Shown piece after piece: positions 47,370 through 55,407 of a stretch of DNA of 64,000 bases. Numbering within the stretch: the first letter of the stretch is position 1; every line of letters begins with the position of its first letter. The position numbers and the translations under genes are program-made. The notes under the pieces are model-generated. The model had not been told where the DNA came from, made no database searches, and saw only the letters and a program-made list of their open reading frames with translations. Where the stretch lies: the NCBI RefSeq assembly GCF_000718515.1, contig NZ_JNZS01000007.1, forward strand, positions 248,001-312,000, given 5' to 3'. This DNA comes from Micromonospora parva. GTDB taxonomy: Bacteria; Actinomycetota; Actinomycetes; Mycobacteriales; Micromonosporaceae.

Positions 47370-48464
47370 GTGAGCAAGGACAACGATCTGATCGTCGAGG
47401 CGACGACCGCACCCCGTTCGAAGCCGGCGGCCGACGCGCCGACGCGCCCGGGCGGCGTTCTGACCGATCACGCGTACTCGATGCGGTGGAGCAAGCGGCG
47501 GTCCTGGCAGGGCACGGTCATCGCCGACCGGGACGCGCTGCCGTCCGTACGGCCCACGTCCTCGGCCCTGAACCACGGACAGGCGGTCTTCGACGACCTC
47601 GCGGCCTACCGGATGACCGACGGGTCCGTGTCGGTGTACCGCCCGGACAGCCACATCAAGCGGCTCAACAAGGGGGCCCGGCGGATGGCGCTCCCGCAAC
47701 TCGACTTCGACCGCGTCTGGCTCGCGATCCGCCGACTCGTGGACCTGGACGAGGCGTGGATCCCGGCGCAGCCCGGGTCGGCGCTGCTGCTGCACTCCGT
47801 CCTGGCCGGCAACGGCTCGTCACTCGAGGTCGCCCCGGCCGAGGAGTGCCTGTTCACGATCGTGGCGAGCCCGCTGACCCGGCCGGCTCCCAGCGACGTG
47901 CCGGTGCGGGCGATGGTCGTGGACGACTACGTGCGGGCGTGGCCGGGCGGCACGGGGGACATCAACGCCGTCGGTAACTACGGGCCGGGGCTGGTCCCGC
48001 GGGAGATCGCCGCCAACTACGACTATCACCACGTGCTGTGGGTGGGCGGCGATCCGGAGCGCACTGTCCAACAGGTCGGCGCGATGAACGCGTTCTTCGT
48101 CATCGACGGCGTCCTGACCACGCCGTCGCTGGACGGCACCGTACGGCCGGGGATCATCCGCGACTCGATCATCAAGCTGTCCCGTGACGCCGGGACCGTT
48201 GTCGTCGAACGGCCGGTTCCGTTGGCGGAGGTGTTGCAGGGCATCAGCGACGGCCGGATCACCGAGTGCTTCGGCACCGGCACGGTCGAGGGCGTCGTGT
48301 CCATCAACGGCCTCGGCTATCGCGGGGAGGAATACCGACTGCCCGGCAGCGTGGCCGTGGCGTCGCACCTCCGAGAGGTGCTCGGGGGCCTGCACCGCGG
48401 CGAGGTGATCGACCGGTTCGGCTGGATGCGCCGGCTCACCGAAGTTTCGACTGTCCACGCCTGA
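47370..48464 (+). CDS. BCAT-fold protein lacking PLP catalytic residues
   Basis: A 364-residue homologue of branched-chain aminotransferases (ALNHGQAVFDDLAAYRMTDGS, QVGAMNAFFVIDG, GTGTVEGVV). The motif that holds the PLP lysine reads GGTGDINAVGNY, placing Asn199 where both neighbouring paralogues have Lys. The glutamate that contacts PLP N1 is Gln235 (VQQVGAMN). Loss of both residues argues against transamination. The protein may bind substrate or cofactor structurally, partner the active paralogue at 44450, or have a different activity. It is full length and in frame, two bases after the ATP-grasp stop, so it is not a decayed pseudogene. Confidence 0.82.
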   Translation: MSKDNDLIVEATTAPRSKPAADAPTRPGGVLTDHAYSMRWSKRRSWQGTVIADRDALPSVRPTSSALNHGQAVFDDLAAYRMTDGSVSVYRPDSHIKRLNKGARRMALPQLDFDRVWLAIRRLVDLDEAWIPAQPGSALLLHSVLAGNGSSLEVAPAEECLFTIVASPLTRPAPSDVPVRAMVVDDYVRAWPGGTGDINAVGNYGPGLVPREIAANYDYHHVLWVGGDPERTVQQVGAMNAFFVIDGVLTTPSLDGTVRPGIIRDSIIKLSRDAGTVVVERPVPLAEVLQGISDGRITECFGTGTVEGVVSINGLGYRGEEYRLPGSVAVASHLREVLGGLHRGEVIDRFGWMRRLTEVSTVHA

Positions 48465-48497
48465 CCACGGCAGCGCAACCCGTCAGGAGATCTGATC

Positions 48498-48788
48498 ATG
48501 GCCTACGTCGTCACCGATGCGTGCATCGGGTGCAAGTACACCGACTGCGTGGACGTCTGCCCGGTCAACTGCTTCCACGAAGGCCCGGAGATGCTCTACA
48601 TCAATCCGGAGGAGTGCATCGACTGCAACGCCTGCGTTGCCGAATGTCCGCCGGAAGCCATCTGGGCCGATGTCGAGCTGCCCGAGGACAAGTTCGAGTG
48701 GATCCTGATCAACGGTGAGATGAGCCAGCAGTACCCGGTGATCTACCAGAGCGACGCCAATTCCGTCAGCAAGAAGTCCGCCTCATAA
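48498..48788 (+). CDS. Ferredoxin (FdxA-type, two clusters)
   Basis: A 96-residue ferredoxin with two Cys sets: ACIGCKYTDCVDVCPVNCF (3Fe-4S/4Fe-4S type) and ECIDCNACVAECPPEAIW (4Fe-4S). Placed directly before the radical SAM gene (18 bp), so it most likely supplies electrons to reduce that enzyme's cluster. AGGAG precedes the ATG. Confidence 0.92.
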   Translation: MAYVVTDACIGCKYTDCVDVCPVNCFHEGPEMLYINPEECIDCNACVAECPPEAIWADVELPEDKFEWILINGEMSQQYPVIYQSDANSVSKKSAS

Positions 48789-48806
48789 GGGATGGGATCG
48801 ACAGAC

Positions 48807-50327
48807 ATGACTACCATCGAGAACTCGTTCATGCTCGGTCTCGATTCGAACTTCTACCTCAAGGACGACTTCGAGAGCCCGGAGAAGCGGACCAACGTCA
48901 CCTGGTTCTACCCGAAGATCTGCGGCTTCCAGGACGCCCTGCGGACCGAGCAGGAGAAGGCGGAGTACTTCTCCTTCCTCGACCGTCAGACGCACCCGCA
49001 GCAGACGAACATCCTGCTGTACTTCCACATCCCCTTCTGCGAGGCGTTCTGCAACTTCTGCGCCTGCTTCAAGGAGTCCTCGGCGAAGTACCAGGGCGAG
49101 CAGCGGGTGCGGTTCGTCAAGGCCATGGTGAAGGAGATCGAGCGCAACGCCCGCTCGGCGTACTTCCAGGGCACGAAGATCAAGTACGTGCAGTTCGGCG
49201 GGGGCACGCCGTCGGCGCTCGACCAGGAGTCGATGGCGACCATCATCCAGGCCGTGCACCGCGAGTTCGACCTGAGCGAGGTCGACGGGATCTCGTTGGA
49301 GGGCAGCCCGCTCGGCCTGTCCACGGACGGCTACATCGAGATGCTCAAGTCCCTGGGGATCACCCGCATCTCGTTCGGCGTGCAGACGCTCAACGAGGAG
49401 ATCCGGCGCAAGCTGACCATCAAGGCCACCGTCGAGCAGGTCTACCAGACGGCGGAGAACATCCGCAAAGCCGGGATCAGGACCTTCGCGCTGGACCTGA
49501 TGTACAACCTCGCCGGTCAGACCGACGAGATCCTCGCCTCCGACATTCACGGCATCTGCGCCGAGCTGCGCCCCAGCTTCGTGCAGACGTACCGGTTCAA
49601 CCAGTGGGAGGGCACCCGGCTCGACAAGCAGATCCGGGCCGGCAAGGTGAGCGACGTGCTGCCGTCCGGCAGCATCGAGCGGGTCCAGTACCGCCAGATC
49701 AAGGAGAGCCTGGCCGACTACGGGTACGACAAGCAGCTCCTGATCAACTTCTTCACCCACCTCGACGAGACCGGCCCGATCGGGCTGGACCACGCCTGCG
49801 GCGGCAACGGCTACCGGGCGAGTTACACACTGGGCATCGGCCCGGCCGCCGAGAACTACATGGGTGAGCGGAGCTACCGCAACCACACCAACGTGGACCG
49901 CTGGATCAAGGACGTCGAGGACGGCATCATCCCGATCGAGCAGGGCCGGATCTGCAGTGAGGACGAGGTCGAGAACCGGGTGATGGTGTTCTTCCCGGTC
50001 TTCGGCACCGTACGCAAGGCGGACGTCGCCAACCTGGAGAAGTACCGCCGGGAGATCAACTGGATGGTCGAGAGCGGGTACGCGATCGAGACCGACGAGG
50101 ACATCACCCTCACCGAGGTCGGCCGGGAGAACGCCGGCAACATCGCCTTCCTGTTCTACTCCGACGAGGAGAAGGCGCGGGCCCGGCGCACCATGTACCT
50201 CTCCCTGAAGAACAAGCGCAACCCGTTCCACCAGGACGAGATGAACATCCCCCGCACACCGGTCTTCCTGCAGTCCAAGCTGGCGACCCGTCCAGCCGAC
50301 TCCAGCACCGCGCCGAAGGCGGGCTGA
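48807..50327 (+). CDS. HemN-like radical SAM enzyme
   Basis: A 506-residue radical SAM protein of the HemN/HemW class. The cluster motif is FHIPFCEAFCNFCACF (CxxxCxxC plus a following Cys), then QFGGGTPSAL (SAM-binding GGGTP), LEGSPLGLS, RISFGVQT and a HemN-type C-terminal domain (NGYRASYTLGIGPAAENYMG). Besides haem synthesis, such enzymes perform methylation or cyclopropanation in natural-product pathways. The upstream ferredoxin and downstream carrier protein suggest a carrier-bound substrate. Start ATG 48807; ATG 48792 is possible but badly spaced from a ribosome-binding site. Confidence 0.85.
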   Translation: MTTIENSFMLGLDSNFYLKDDFESPEKRTNVTWFYPKICGFQDALRTEQEKAEYFSFLDRQTHPQQTNILLYFHIPFCEAFCNFCACFKESSAKYQGEQRVRFVKAMVKEIERNARSAYFQGTKIKYVQFGGGTPSALDQESMATIIQAVHREFDLSEVDGISLEGSPLGLSTDGYIEMLKSLGITRISFGVQTLNEEIRRKLTIKATVEQVYQTAENIRKAGIRTFALDLMYNLAGQTDEILASDIHGICAELRPSFVQTYRFNQWEGTRLDKQIRAGKVSDVLPSGSIERVQYRQIKESLADYGYDKQLLINFFTHLDETGPIGLDHACGGNGYRASYTLGIGPAAENYMGERSYRNHTNVDRWIKDVEDGIIPIEQGRICSEDEVENRVMVFFPVFGTVRKADVANLEKYRREINWMVESGYAIETDEDITLTEVGRENAGNIAFLFYSDEEKARARRTMYLSLKNKRNPFHQDEMNIPRTPVFLQSKLATRPADSSTAPKAG

Positions 50328-50328
50328 C

Positions 50329-50613
50329 GTGACGAGCACCGACCGGAAGACCCGCGCCGACATCGAGGACGACCTGCGCAAGATCGCAGCCGAGGTCTTC
50401 CCGAACCACGACGTCGAGTTGACCTCGAACACGCCCCTGTTCAACGGCGGGCTCTCGTTGAACTCCACCCAGATGATCGAGCTGACGCTGGCCTTCGAGT
50501 CGTACTACGACATCGAACTCGAACCGGAGCTGCTGACGGTGGAGCACTTCGCCACCCTCGGCTCGCTCGCGACCATGCTCGAGGACCAGCTCAACGACGA
50601 CTCCTATGTCTGA
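50329..50613 (+). CDS. Free-standing acyl/peptidyl carrier protein
   Basis: A 94-residue carrier protein. The four-helix pattern is clear, with the phosphopantetheine site in NGGLSLNSTQMIELTLAFE: the Ser of LNS takes the place of the usual DSL Ser, with Asn before it. One base separates it from the radical SAM gene and 8 bp overlap the hydrolase gene. It probably carries the amino acid activated by the adenylation enzyme at 51175. Confidence 0.82.
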   Translation: MTSTDRKTRADIEDDLRKIAAEVFPNHDVELTSNTPLFNGGLSLNSTQMIELTLAFESYYDIELEPELLTVEHFATLGSLATMLEDQLNDDSYV

Positions 50614-51178
50614 TGGGGTACGGGTCGTCCTGGTGCACGGCAACGCCGGAGCAACCATCGACGGCATCTGGTTCCCGTACCTCAAACGGGAGCTTGAGGC
50701 TCGGGGCCACAACGTGGTGGCCCAGACCTTCCCCGATCCGATCAAGGGTCGGATGCGGTACTGGCTGCCCTACCTGACCGACGTCATCCGTCCGGACGAC
50801 CAGACGGTCATCGTCGGGCATTCGTCGGGAGCACTGACCGCACTGCGGTACGCGGAGTCGGCGCCGCTGCTGGGCACCTTCGTGGTGGCCGGGCACCACA
50901 CCGACTGCGGCTTCGAACTCGAACGGCGCAGCGGATTCTTCGACCAGCCGTGGGACTGGGCGGCGATCAAGCGGAACCAACGCTTCATCGTCCAGTTCCA
51001 CTCGACGGACGATCCGTGGGTCCCCCTCGACGTGGCCCGGGAGCTGCACCGACTGACCGGCAGCCGGCTGACGGTGCTGGAGGGGATGGGCCACTTCGGG
51101 TCGTACGACCAGAAGCTGGACACCTTCCCGGAACTGCTGGAGGCGGTGTGCCGGCAACTCGAGATGGTCGACAGGTGA
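50606..51178 (+). CDS. RBBP9/YdeN-like alpha/beta hydrolase
   Basis: A 190-residue small hydrolase: VVLVHGNAGAT (oxyanion region), nucleophile Ser in IVGHSSGALTALR, Asp in STDDPWVP and His in GMGHFGS. In this setting it could release the modified residue from the carrier protein as a thioesterase, or edit misloaded carrier. Overlaps genes on both sides. Confidence 0.82.
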   Translation: MSDGVRVVLVHGNAGATIDGIWFPYLKRELEARGHNVVAQTFPDPIKGRMRYWLPYLTDVIRPDDQTVIVGHSSGALTALRYAESAPLLGTFVVAGHHTDCGFELERRSGFFDQPWDWAAIKRNQRFIVQFHSTDDPWVPLDVARELHRLTGSRLTVLEGMGHFGSYDQKLDTFPELLEAVCRQLEMVDR

Positions 51179-52716
51179 CCGGTGGCCCGCTCCGCTTCGT
51201 CGACGAGGTCATCGACCGCCGCCACGACGACGACGCCGTGGCGGTGGTCGATCTGGCCACCAGCGTCCAGGTGTCCTACCGGACGCTGGCTCGGCGGGTC
51301 CAGGCCCTGACCGACCTGCTGGCTCCCCTCGTCGGCCGGCAAGGCACCGTCGCGATGGTGATGGACAAGTCCATCGACTCGGTGGTCTGCATGGTGGCGG
51401 CGCTTCGACTCGGTGCGCGGTACGTCCCCGTCGACGAGTCGTTGCCGCCGGCCCGGACCGCGGTGCAGTTCGCCAGGTGCCGCCCGACGGTGACGGTGGC
51501 GCATCCGCGGTATCTCGGGCTGCTCGCCGAGGCGGCGGCCGGCACTCTGGTGGTCGCCGGTGACTCCTGGGACGTGTCGGCTGAGGCCGACTACCGGCCG
51601 TCGGCGTACGGGGACAGGACGCCGGACGACCAGGCGTACGTCATCTTCACCTCGGGATCGACCGGCGGCCCGAAGGGCGTCATGATCAGCCACCGCAGTG
51701 TGTGCGCGCTGCTGGAGGGCGTACAGCAGGTGGTCGGTTTTCCGGAACGGATGCGATACCTGAACGTGGCGCCGCTGTTCTTCGACGCGTCCGTTGTCGA
51801 CCTGTACTCCACCTTCCTGGTCGGCGGCAGCGTGCACCTGCTGCCCCGGCTGTCGATGGCCGGCCAGGTCACGCAGGCGTGCGAGCAGTGGGGCATCACC
51901 GACGTGCTGCTGGTGCCCTCGGTCATCCGGATGCTGCTCGGGCGGTTCAGCGACATCGACCGCCGCGACCTGAGCTCCCTGCGCCGCCTGTGGTTCGGCG
52001 GGGAGTCGTGCCCGACCTCGCTGCTGCGGGCGATGGACAAGAAGCTTCCGGGTCTGACCTATGTGCACGGCTACGGCCCGACCGAGACCACGCACAGCGC
52101 CACCCTGTACGTGACCGACGACATCGCCGGCCACGATGACGAGTACCTGCCGATCGGGACCCCGCTGCCCGCCGTCGACGTCCTGATCGTCGACGACGAC
52201 CTGCGACCGGTGCCCGACGGCGACACGGGTGAGCTGCTCATCGGCGGCCCGCAGGTCATGCTGGGTTACTGCGAGGAGCGGGCGAGGACCGAGCAGTTGC
52301 TGATCACACGCGGCTCCCCCGAGATCCGGTACTACCGGTCGGGCGACTTCGTTCGGCGCACCGGCGCCGGTCAGCTCGTCTTCGTCGGCCGACGCGACGA
52401 TGCCGTGAAGATCGCCGGAAACCTCGTGCACACCTCCGAGGTCGAAGCCGCGGCGCTGGCCGTGGACTGGGTGGTCGACTGCTGCGCGGTGGTGACCCAG
52501 CACCGGGTCGCCGGCCGGGCCATCACGCTCTTCGTCCTGGCCGCCGACCGGACCGGCGCCGAAACCGACCTGAGGGCCGAGCTGGCCCGGGTGTTGCCGC
52601 CGTACATGGTCCCGGCCAAGATCGTCATGATCGACGAGGGCGACGTCGGCCTGACACCGACCGGCAAACTCGACCGCTCCCGCCTGCGCGACCTGGTGAC
52701 CTCCGATGATCGATGA
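51175..52716 (+). CDS. Stand-alone amino acid adenylation enzyme
   Basis: A 513-residue AMP-forming ligase with NRPS A-domain cores: IFTSGSTGGPKGVM (A3), FFDASVVDLYSTF (A4), HGYGPTETTHSAT (A5), YYRSGDFVRR (A7) and PTGKLDRSRLR (A10 Lys). The Asp in FFDAS corresponds to Asp235 of GrsA, which contacts the alpha-amino group, so an alpha-amino acid substrate is likely. No condensation or carrier domain is attached; the free carrier at 50329 is the probable acceptor. GTG start overlaps the hydrolase stop. Confidence 0.87.
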   Translation: MTGGPLRFVDEVIDRRHDDDAVAVVDLATSVQVSYRTLARRVQALTDLLAPLVGRQGTVAMVMDKSIDSVVCMVAALRLGARYVPVDESLPPARTAVQFARCRPTVTVAHPRYLGLLAEAAAGTLVVAGDSWDVSAEADYRPSAYGDRTPDDQAYVIFTSGSTGGPKGVMISHRSVCALLEGVQQVVGFPERMRYLNVAPLFFDASVVDLYSTFLVGGSVHLLPRLSMAGQVTQACEQWGITDVLLVPSVIRMLLGRFSDIDRRDLSSLRRLWFGGESCPTSLLRAMDKKLPGLTYVHGYGPTETTHSATLYVTDDIAGHDDEYLPIGTPLPAVDVLIVDDDLRPVPDGDTGELLIGGPQVMLGYCEERARTEQLLITRGSPEIRYYRSGDFVRRTGAGQLVFVGRRDDAVKIAGNLVHTSEVEAAALAVDWVVDCCAVVTQHRVAGRAITLFVLAADRTGAETDLRAELARVLPPYMVPAKIVMIDEGDVGLTPTGKLDRSRLRDLVTSDDR

Positions 52717-54127
52717 CGAGATAGCCGCGTTCACCCGGCGGGGTGTGCTGACAGTTGTCCCACGGGCGGCGAGCGGGCGCAGCCTCACCGACCCCGCCGA
52801 GCTGCTGCGCCACGGTGTCGAGGAGTTCCTCCCCACGCCGGCCACCGTCGACCGGGTCGCCGAGGCGCTGCTCCGGGAAGGCCTCGCGATCGAGGCCCGA
52901 ACCGACGTGGGCCTGACCGTCAGCGGCGAGCAGAGCCTGCTCGGGGACGTCTTCGGCAGCGCCGTCGGCGTGGTCCGCAACAAGTACATCCGCGACTCCC
53001 CCCGCTACGAACTCGTGGCGCGGGGTCCACTGCGTTCCCGGGTGTGCACCGACCTCATCAGTGCGGTCTCGGTGCCACGTTCCGGATTCGAGCTGACCGT
53101 CACCGCGTCGCCGCCGGTGGTGCGCGGGACCGGGCACCACCTCCGCCTTCCCGGCGACGCGGTGCGGGTGGCCGGAGCCGAAGCGCTGCACGCCGCCGGT
53201 GTCCGCGGCGACGGCGTCCGCGTCGTCATGGTCGACACCGGCCTCTACGACCACCCGCATCACCGCCAGCACGGCTACCGGACCGCGGTCGTCCCCGCAC
53301 TGGCGCAGCTCGATCCCGCTGTCGACGAACGCGGTCACGGCACCGCGATGTCGGCGCTGCTGCTGGCGGTGGCGCCCGACGTGTCGCTCACCATGGTCAA
53401 GATGGCCACCGAGGGCTTCTCGTTTCCGGTCGCCGCGTTCCAGCGGGCGGTGCAGCTCGAACCTGACGTCATCTCCTGCAGCTGGGGGACGTTGCGCGCG
53501 GAACCCCATCTGCATCTCGAGGTGGCCAACGCGATCCGGCGGGGCTGCACAGTGCTGTTCGCCGCCGGTAACGGCTCGACCGACCGGCCGACAGCGATGT
53601 TCCAGTCCGTCGCCACCCCTGGTGCGATCACCGTCGGGGGCGTGCACGTCGGCCCGGACGGCGAGCTGCGGGCCGCCGATCTCGCCTCCAGCTACCGGTC
53701 GGCGGTCTTTCCCGGACGGGCCGTGCCGGACGTGTCCGGCCCGTGCGGCATGCTGCCCAACGGCAACTACATCCTCTTCCCCACCCAACCCGGCTGCCTG
53801 TTCGACCGTCGCAACAGCAAGTACGACGGCACGGGTGCGGATGACGGCTGGCTGGTGTCGAGCGGCACGTCAGGTGCCACGGCGTACGCCGCCGGCGTGG
53901 TGGCACTGGCGATTCAGCAGGGTCTGCCGTGCACCGCCGAGTCGTTGACCGTCCATTGTGTTCCGGTCATCCGGGGTCGTTCCATCACCGGGGACGAGTG
54001 CGGTGCGCAGAGCCCGAACCCGGCCACCGGCCACGGTCTGCTCACCGCACACCGATTGGACGGGGTTGTCGCTGCTGATCGGCCGCTGTTACGCTCCTCG
54101 ATGGACAGACGGGGGAGCTCTGCGTGA
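52706..54127 (+). CDS. Cytosolic subtilisin-like (S8) serine protease
   Basis: A 473-residue protein with no signal peptide or membrane anchor. Residues ~1-150 resemble no pro-domain I know; the S8 domain has Asp177 in VVMVDTGLY, His211 in ERGHGTAMSALL, Asn in FAAGNGS and Ser389 in SSGTSGATAYAAG, a complete catalytic set. Internal location and operon membership suggest it cleaves a pathway intermediate or a carrier peptide rather than degrading food protein. Codon 462 (54089-54091) is TTA. Overlaps the adenylation gene by 11 bp and the exporter gene by 4 bp. Confidence 0.85.
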   Translation: MIDDEIAAFTRRGVLTVVPRAASGRSLTDPAELLRHGVEEFLPTPATVDRVAEALLREGLAIEARTDVGLTVSGEQSLLGDVFGSAVGVVRNKYIRDSPRYELVARGPLRSRVCTDLISAVSVPRSGFELTVTASPPVVRGTGHHLRLPGDAVRVAGAEALHAAGVRGDGVRVVMVDTGLYDHPHHRQHGYRTAVVPALAQLDPAVDERGHGTAMSALLLAVAPDVSLTMVKMATEGFSFPVAAFQRAVQLEPDVISCSWGTLRAEPHLHLEVANAIRRGCTVLFAAGNGSTDRPTAMFQSVATPGAITVGGVHVGPDGELRAADLASSYRSAVFPGRAVPDVSGPCGMLPNGNYILFPTQPGCLFDRRNSKYDGTGADDGWLVSSGTSGATAYAAGVVALAIQQGLPCTAESLTVHCVPVIRGRSITGDECGAQSPNPATGHGLLTAHRLDGVVAADRPLLRSSMDRRGSSA

Positions 54128-55407
54128 ATGGACCATTGCGTGCCCCCGCCAGGGAGTCCCCGACAACTGACATCCGGCCCCACCAGATCGTGCGCTTCGT
54201 CGGGGGCCGGGGGGTCGCCGCGCTGGCCGACCAGTTTCTGTTGTTCGCCATTCCGCTGCTGGTCTTCAAGACCACCGGCAGTGTCGCCGCGAGCGGGCTC
54301 GTCTTCCTGGTCGAGTGGCTGCCGAGGGTCATCTTCGCCCCCGTTGCCGGGGTGCTCGCCGACCGGGTCGACGGCTACCGGCTCTATCTGATCGCCGACA
54401 GCGTCCGGGCACTGCTCGCCGTGGGGGCCTTCGCCGCCGTGCTGGCCTGGCCGGGCGCGACGGTGGTGACGCTCAGCATTCTCGCCGCGTCCATGTCCCT
54501 GGCCAGCGCCCAGGCGTACATCGCGATGGAGACCACTCTCCCCCGGTTCGTGCCCCCCGAGCACATGGTGCGCGCCCAGTCCGTCATCCAGGGCACCGAG
54601 CAGGCGAGCACAGTGCTCGGGCCGGCCATCGCGGTCCTGCTGGCCACGCTGCTGGGAACGACCGATCTCCTGCTGGTGACCGGGGTGCTCTTCGCGCTCA
54701 CCACGATCAACGTCCTGACCCTGCGCGGCAGCCTGCGCAGTGCGGTCACCAACACCGAGCCCACGACGGTGCGCGGTGTGCTGGCCTCAGTGGCCGAGGG
54801 TGCGCGCACGCTGTTCAAGCTCCCCGCGATCGTGGGCCTCGTCGGGCTGACGATGATGGTGAACCTCATGGTCGGCGTCGGCATGGCGACCAGCGCCGCC
54901 ATCACCACCGGCACCTTCGGCAAGCCCGACCGCTACTTCGGGGTGCTGTCCTTCGCCGAGGGCGTGCTCTCCCTGCTGATCTTCTTCATCATCCCGCGAC
55001 TGTCCCGGCGGATCACCCCACTGGTCGCCATCCTGGGCACCTTCGTGATCATCTGCCTGGGTGGGCTCACGATCAGCCAGGCGAACACGTTCACGCAGTT
55101 CGCCATCGGCTACACGTTGCTGATCGGCACCGTCGGCATCCTGAACGTCTTCATCCGCGCCGAACGGATCCGCCGCATCCCCCGCGAACACCTCGGCAAG
55201 ACGATCGGCCTCATCGTCCTGCTGAACCAGGTCTCCCTGCCGGTCTCGGGCTTCGTCGTCGCCGTCTTCGCCACCGCGCACGGCCCGCAGGCCGTACTGC
55301 TCGGCGCGGTGCTCGGGTCCGTTCTCGTCGCCGTTCTGTTGCTCCCACTGGTCCTTCAACTGAGGTATCCGCATGCGCATCCTGATCCTGCACCGAATCA
55401 CCGATGA
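54124..55407 (+). CDS. MFS exporter of the cryptic cluster
   Basis: A 427-residue, 12-helix major facilitator protein of the MDR type (ADQFLLFAIPLLVFKTTGS; PRVIFAPVAGVLADRVDGYR). It likely exports the product and may give self-resistance. GTG start overlaps the protease stop (GTGA); its own end overlaps the next ATP-grasp gene by 35 bp. Confidence 0.85.
   Translation: MNGPLRAPARESPTTDIRPHQIVRFVGGRGVAALADQFLLFAIPLLVFKTTGSVAASGLVFLVEWLPRVIFAPVAGVLADRVDGYRLYLIADSVRALLAVGAFAAVLAWPGATVVTLSILAASMSLASAQAYIAMETTLPRFVPPEHMVRAQSVIQGTEQASTVLGPAIAVLLATLLGTTDLLLVTGVLFALTTINVLTLRGSLRSAVTNTEPTTVRGVLASVAEGARTLFKLPAIVGLVGLTMMVNLMVGVGMATSAAITTGTFGKPDRYFGVLSFAEGVLSLLIFFIIPRLSRRITPLVAILGTFVIICLGGLTISQANTFTQFAIGYTLLIGTVGILNVFIRAERIRRIPREHLGKTIGLIVLLNQVSLPVSGFVVAVFATAHGPQAVLLGAVLGSVLVAVLLLPLVLQLRYPHAHPDPAPNHR

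Noticed and set aside
47370..48464. Pseudogene call for the Lys-less BCAT
   Set aside because: The frame is intact over its full length, has coupled spacing and only specific catalytic residues are changed.
48783..50468. 561-codon minus-strand frame opposite the radical SAM gene
   Set aside because: Low-complexity Val/Asp/Leu-rich translation; the plus strand carries the HemN-like enzyme and overlaps properly with its neighbours.
52706..54127. Secreted degradative subtilisin
   Set aside because: There is no hydrophobic signal at the N-terminus and no plausible alternative start that would create one.
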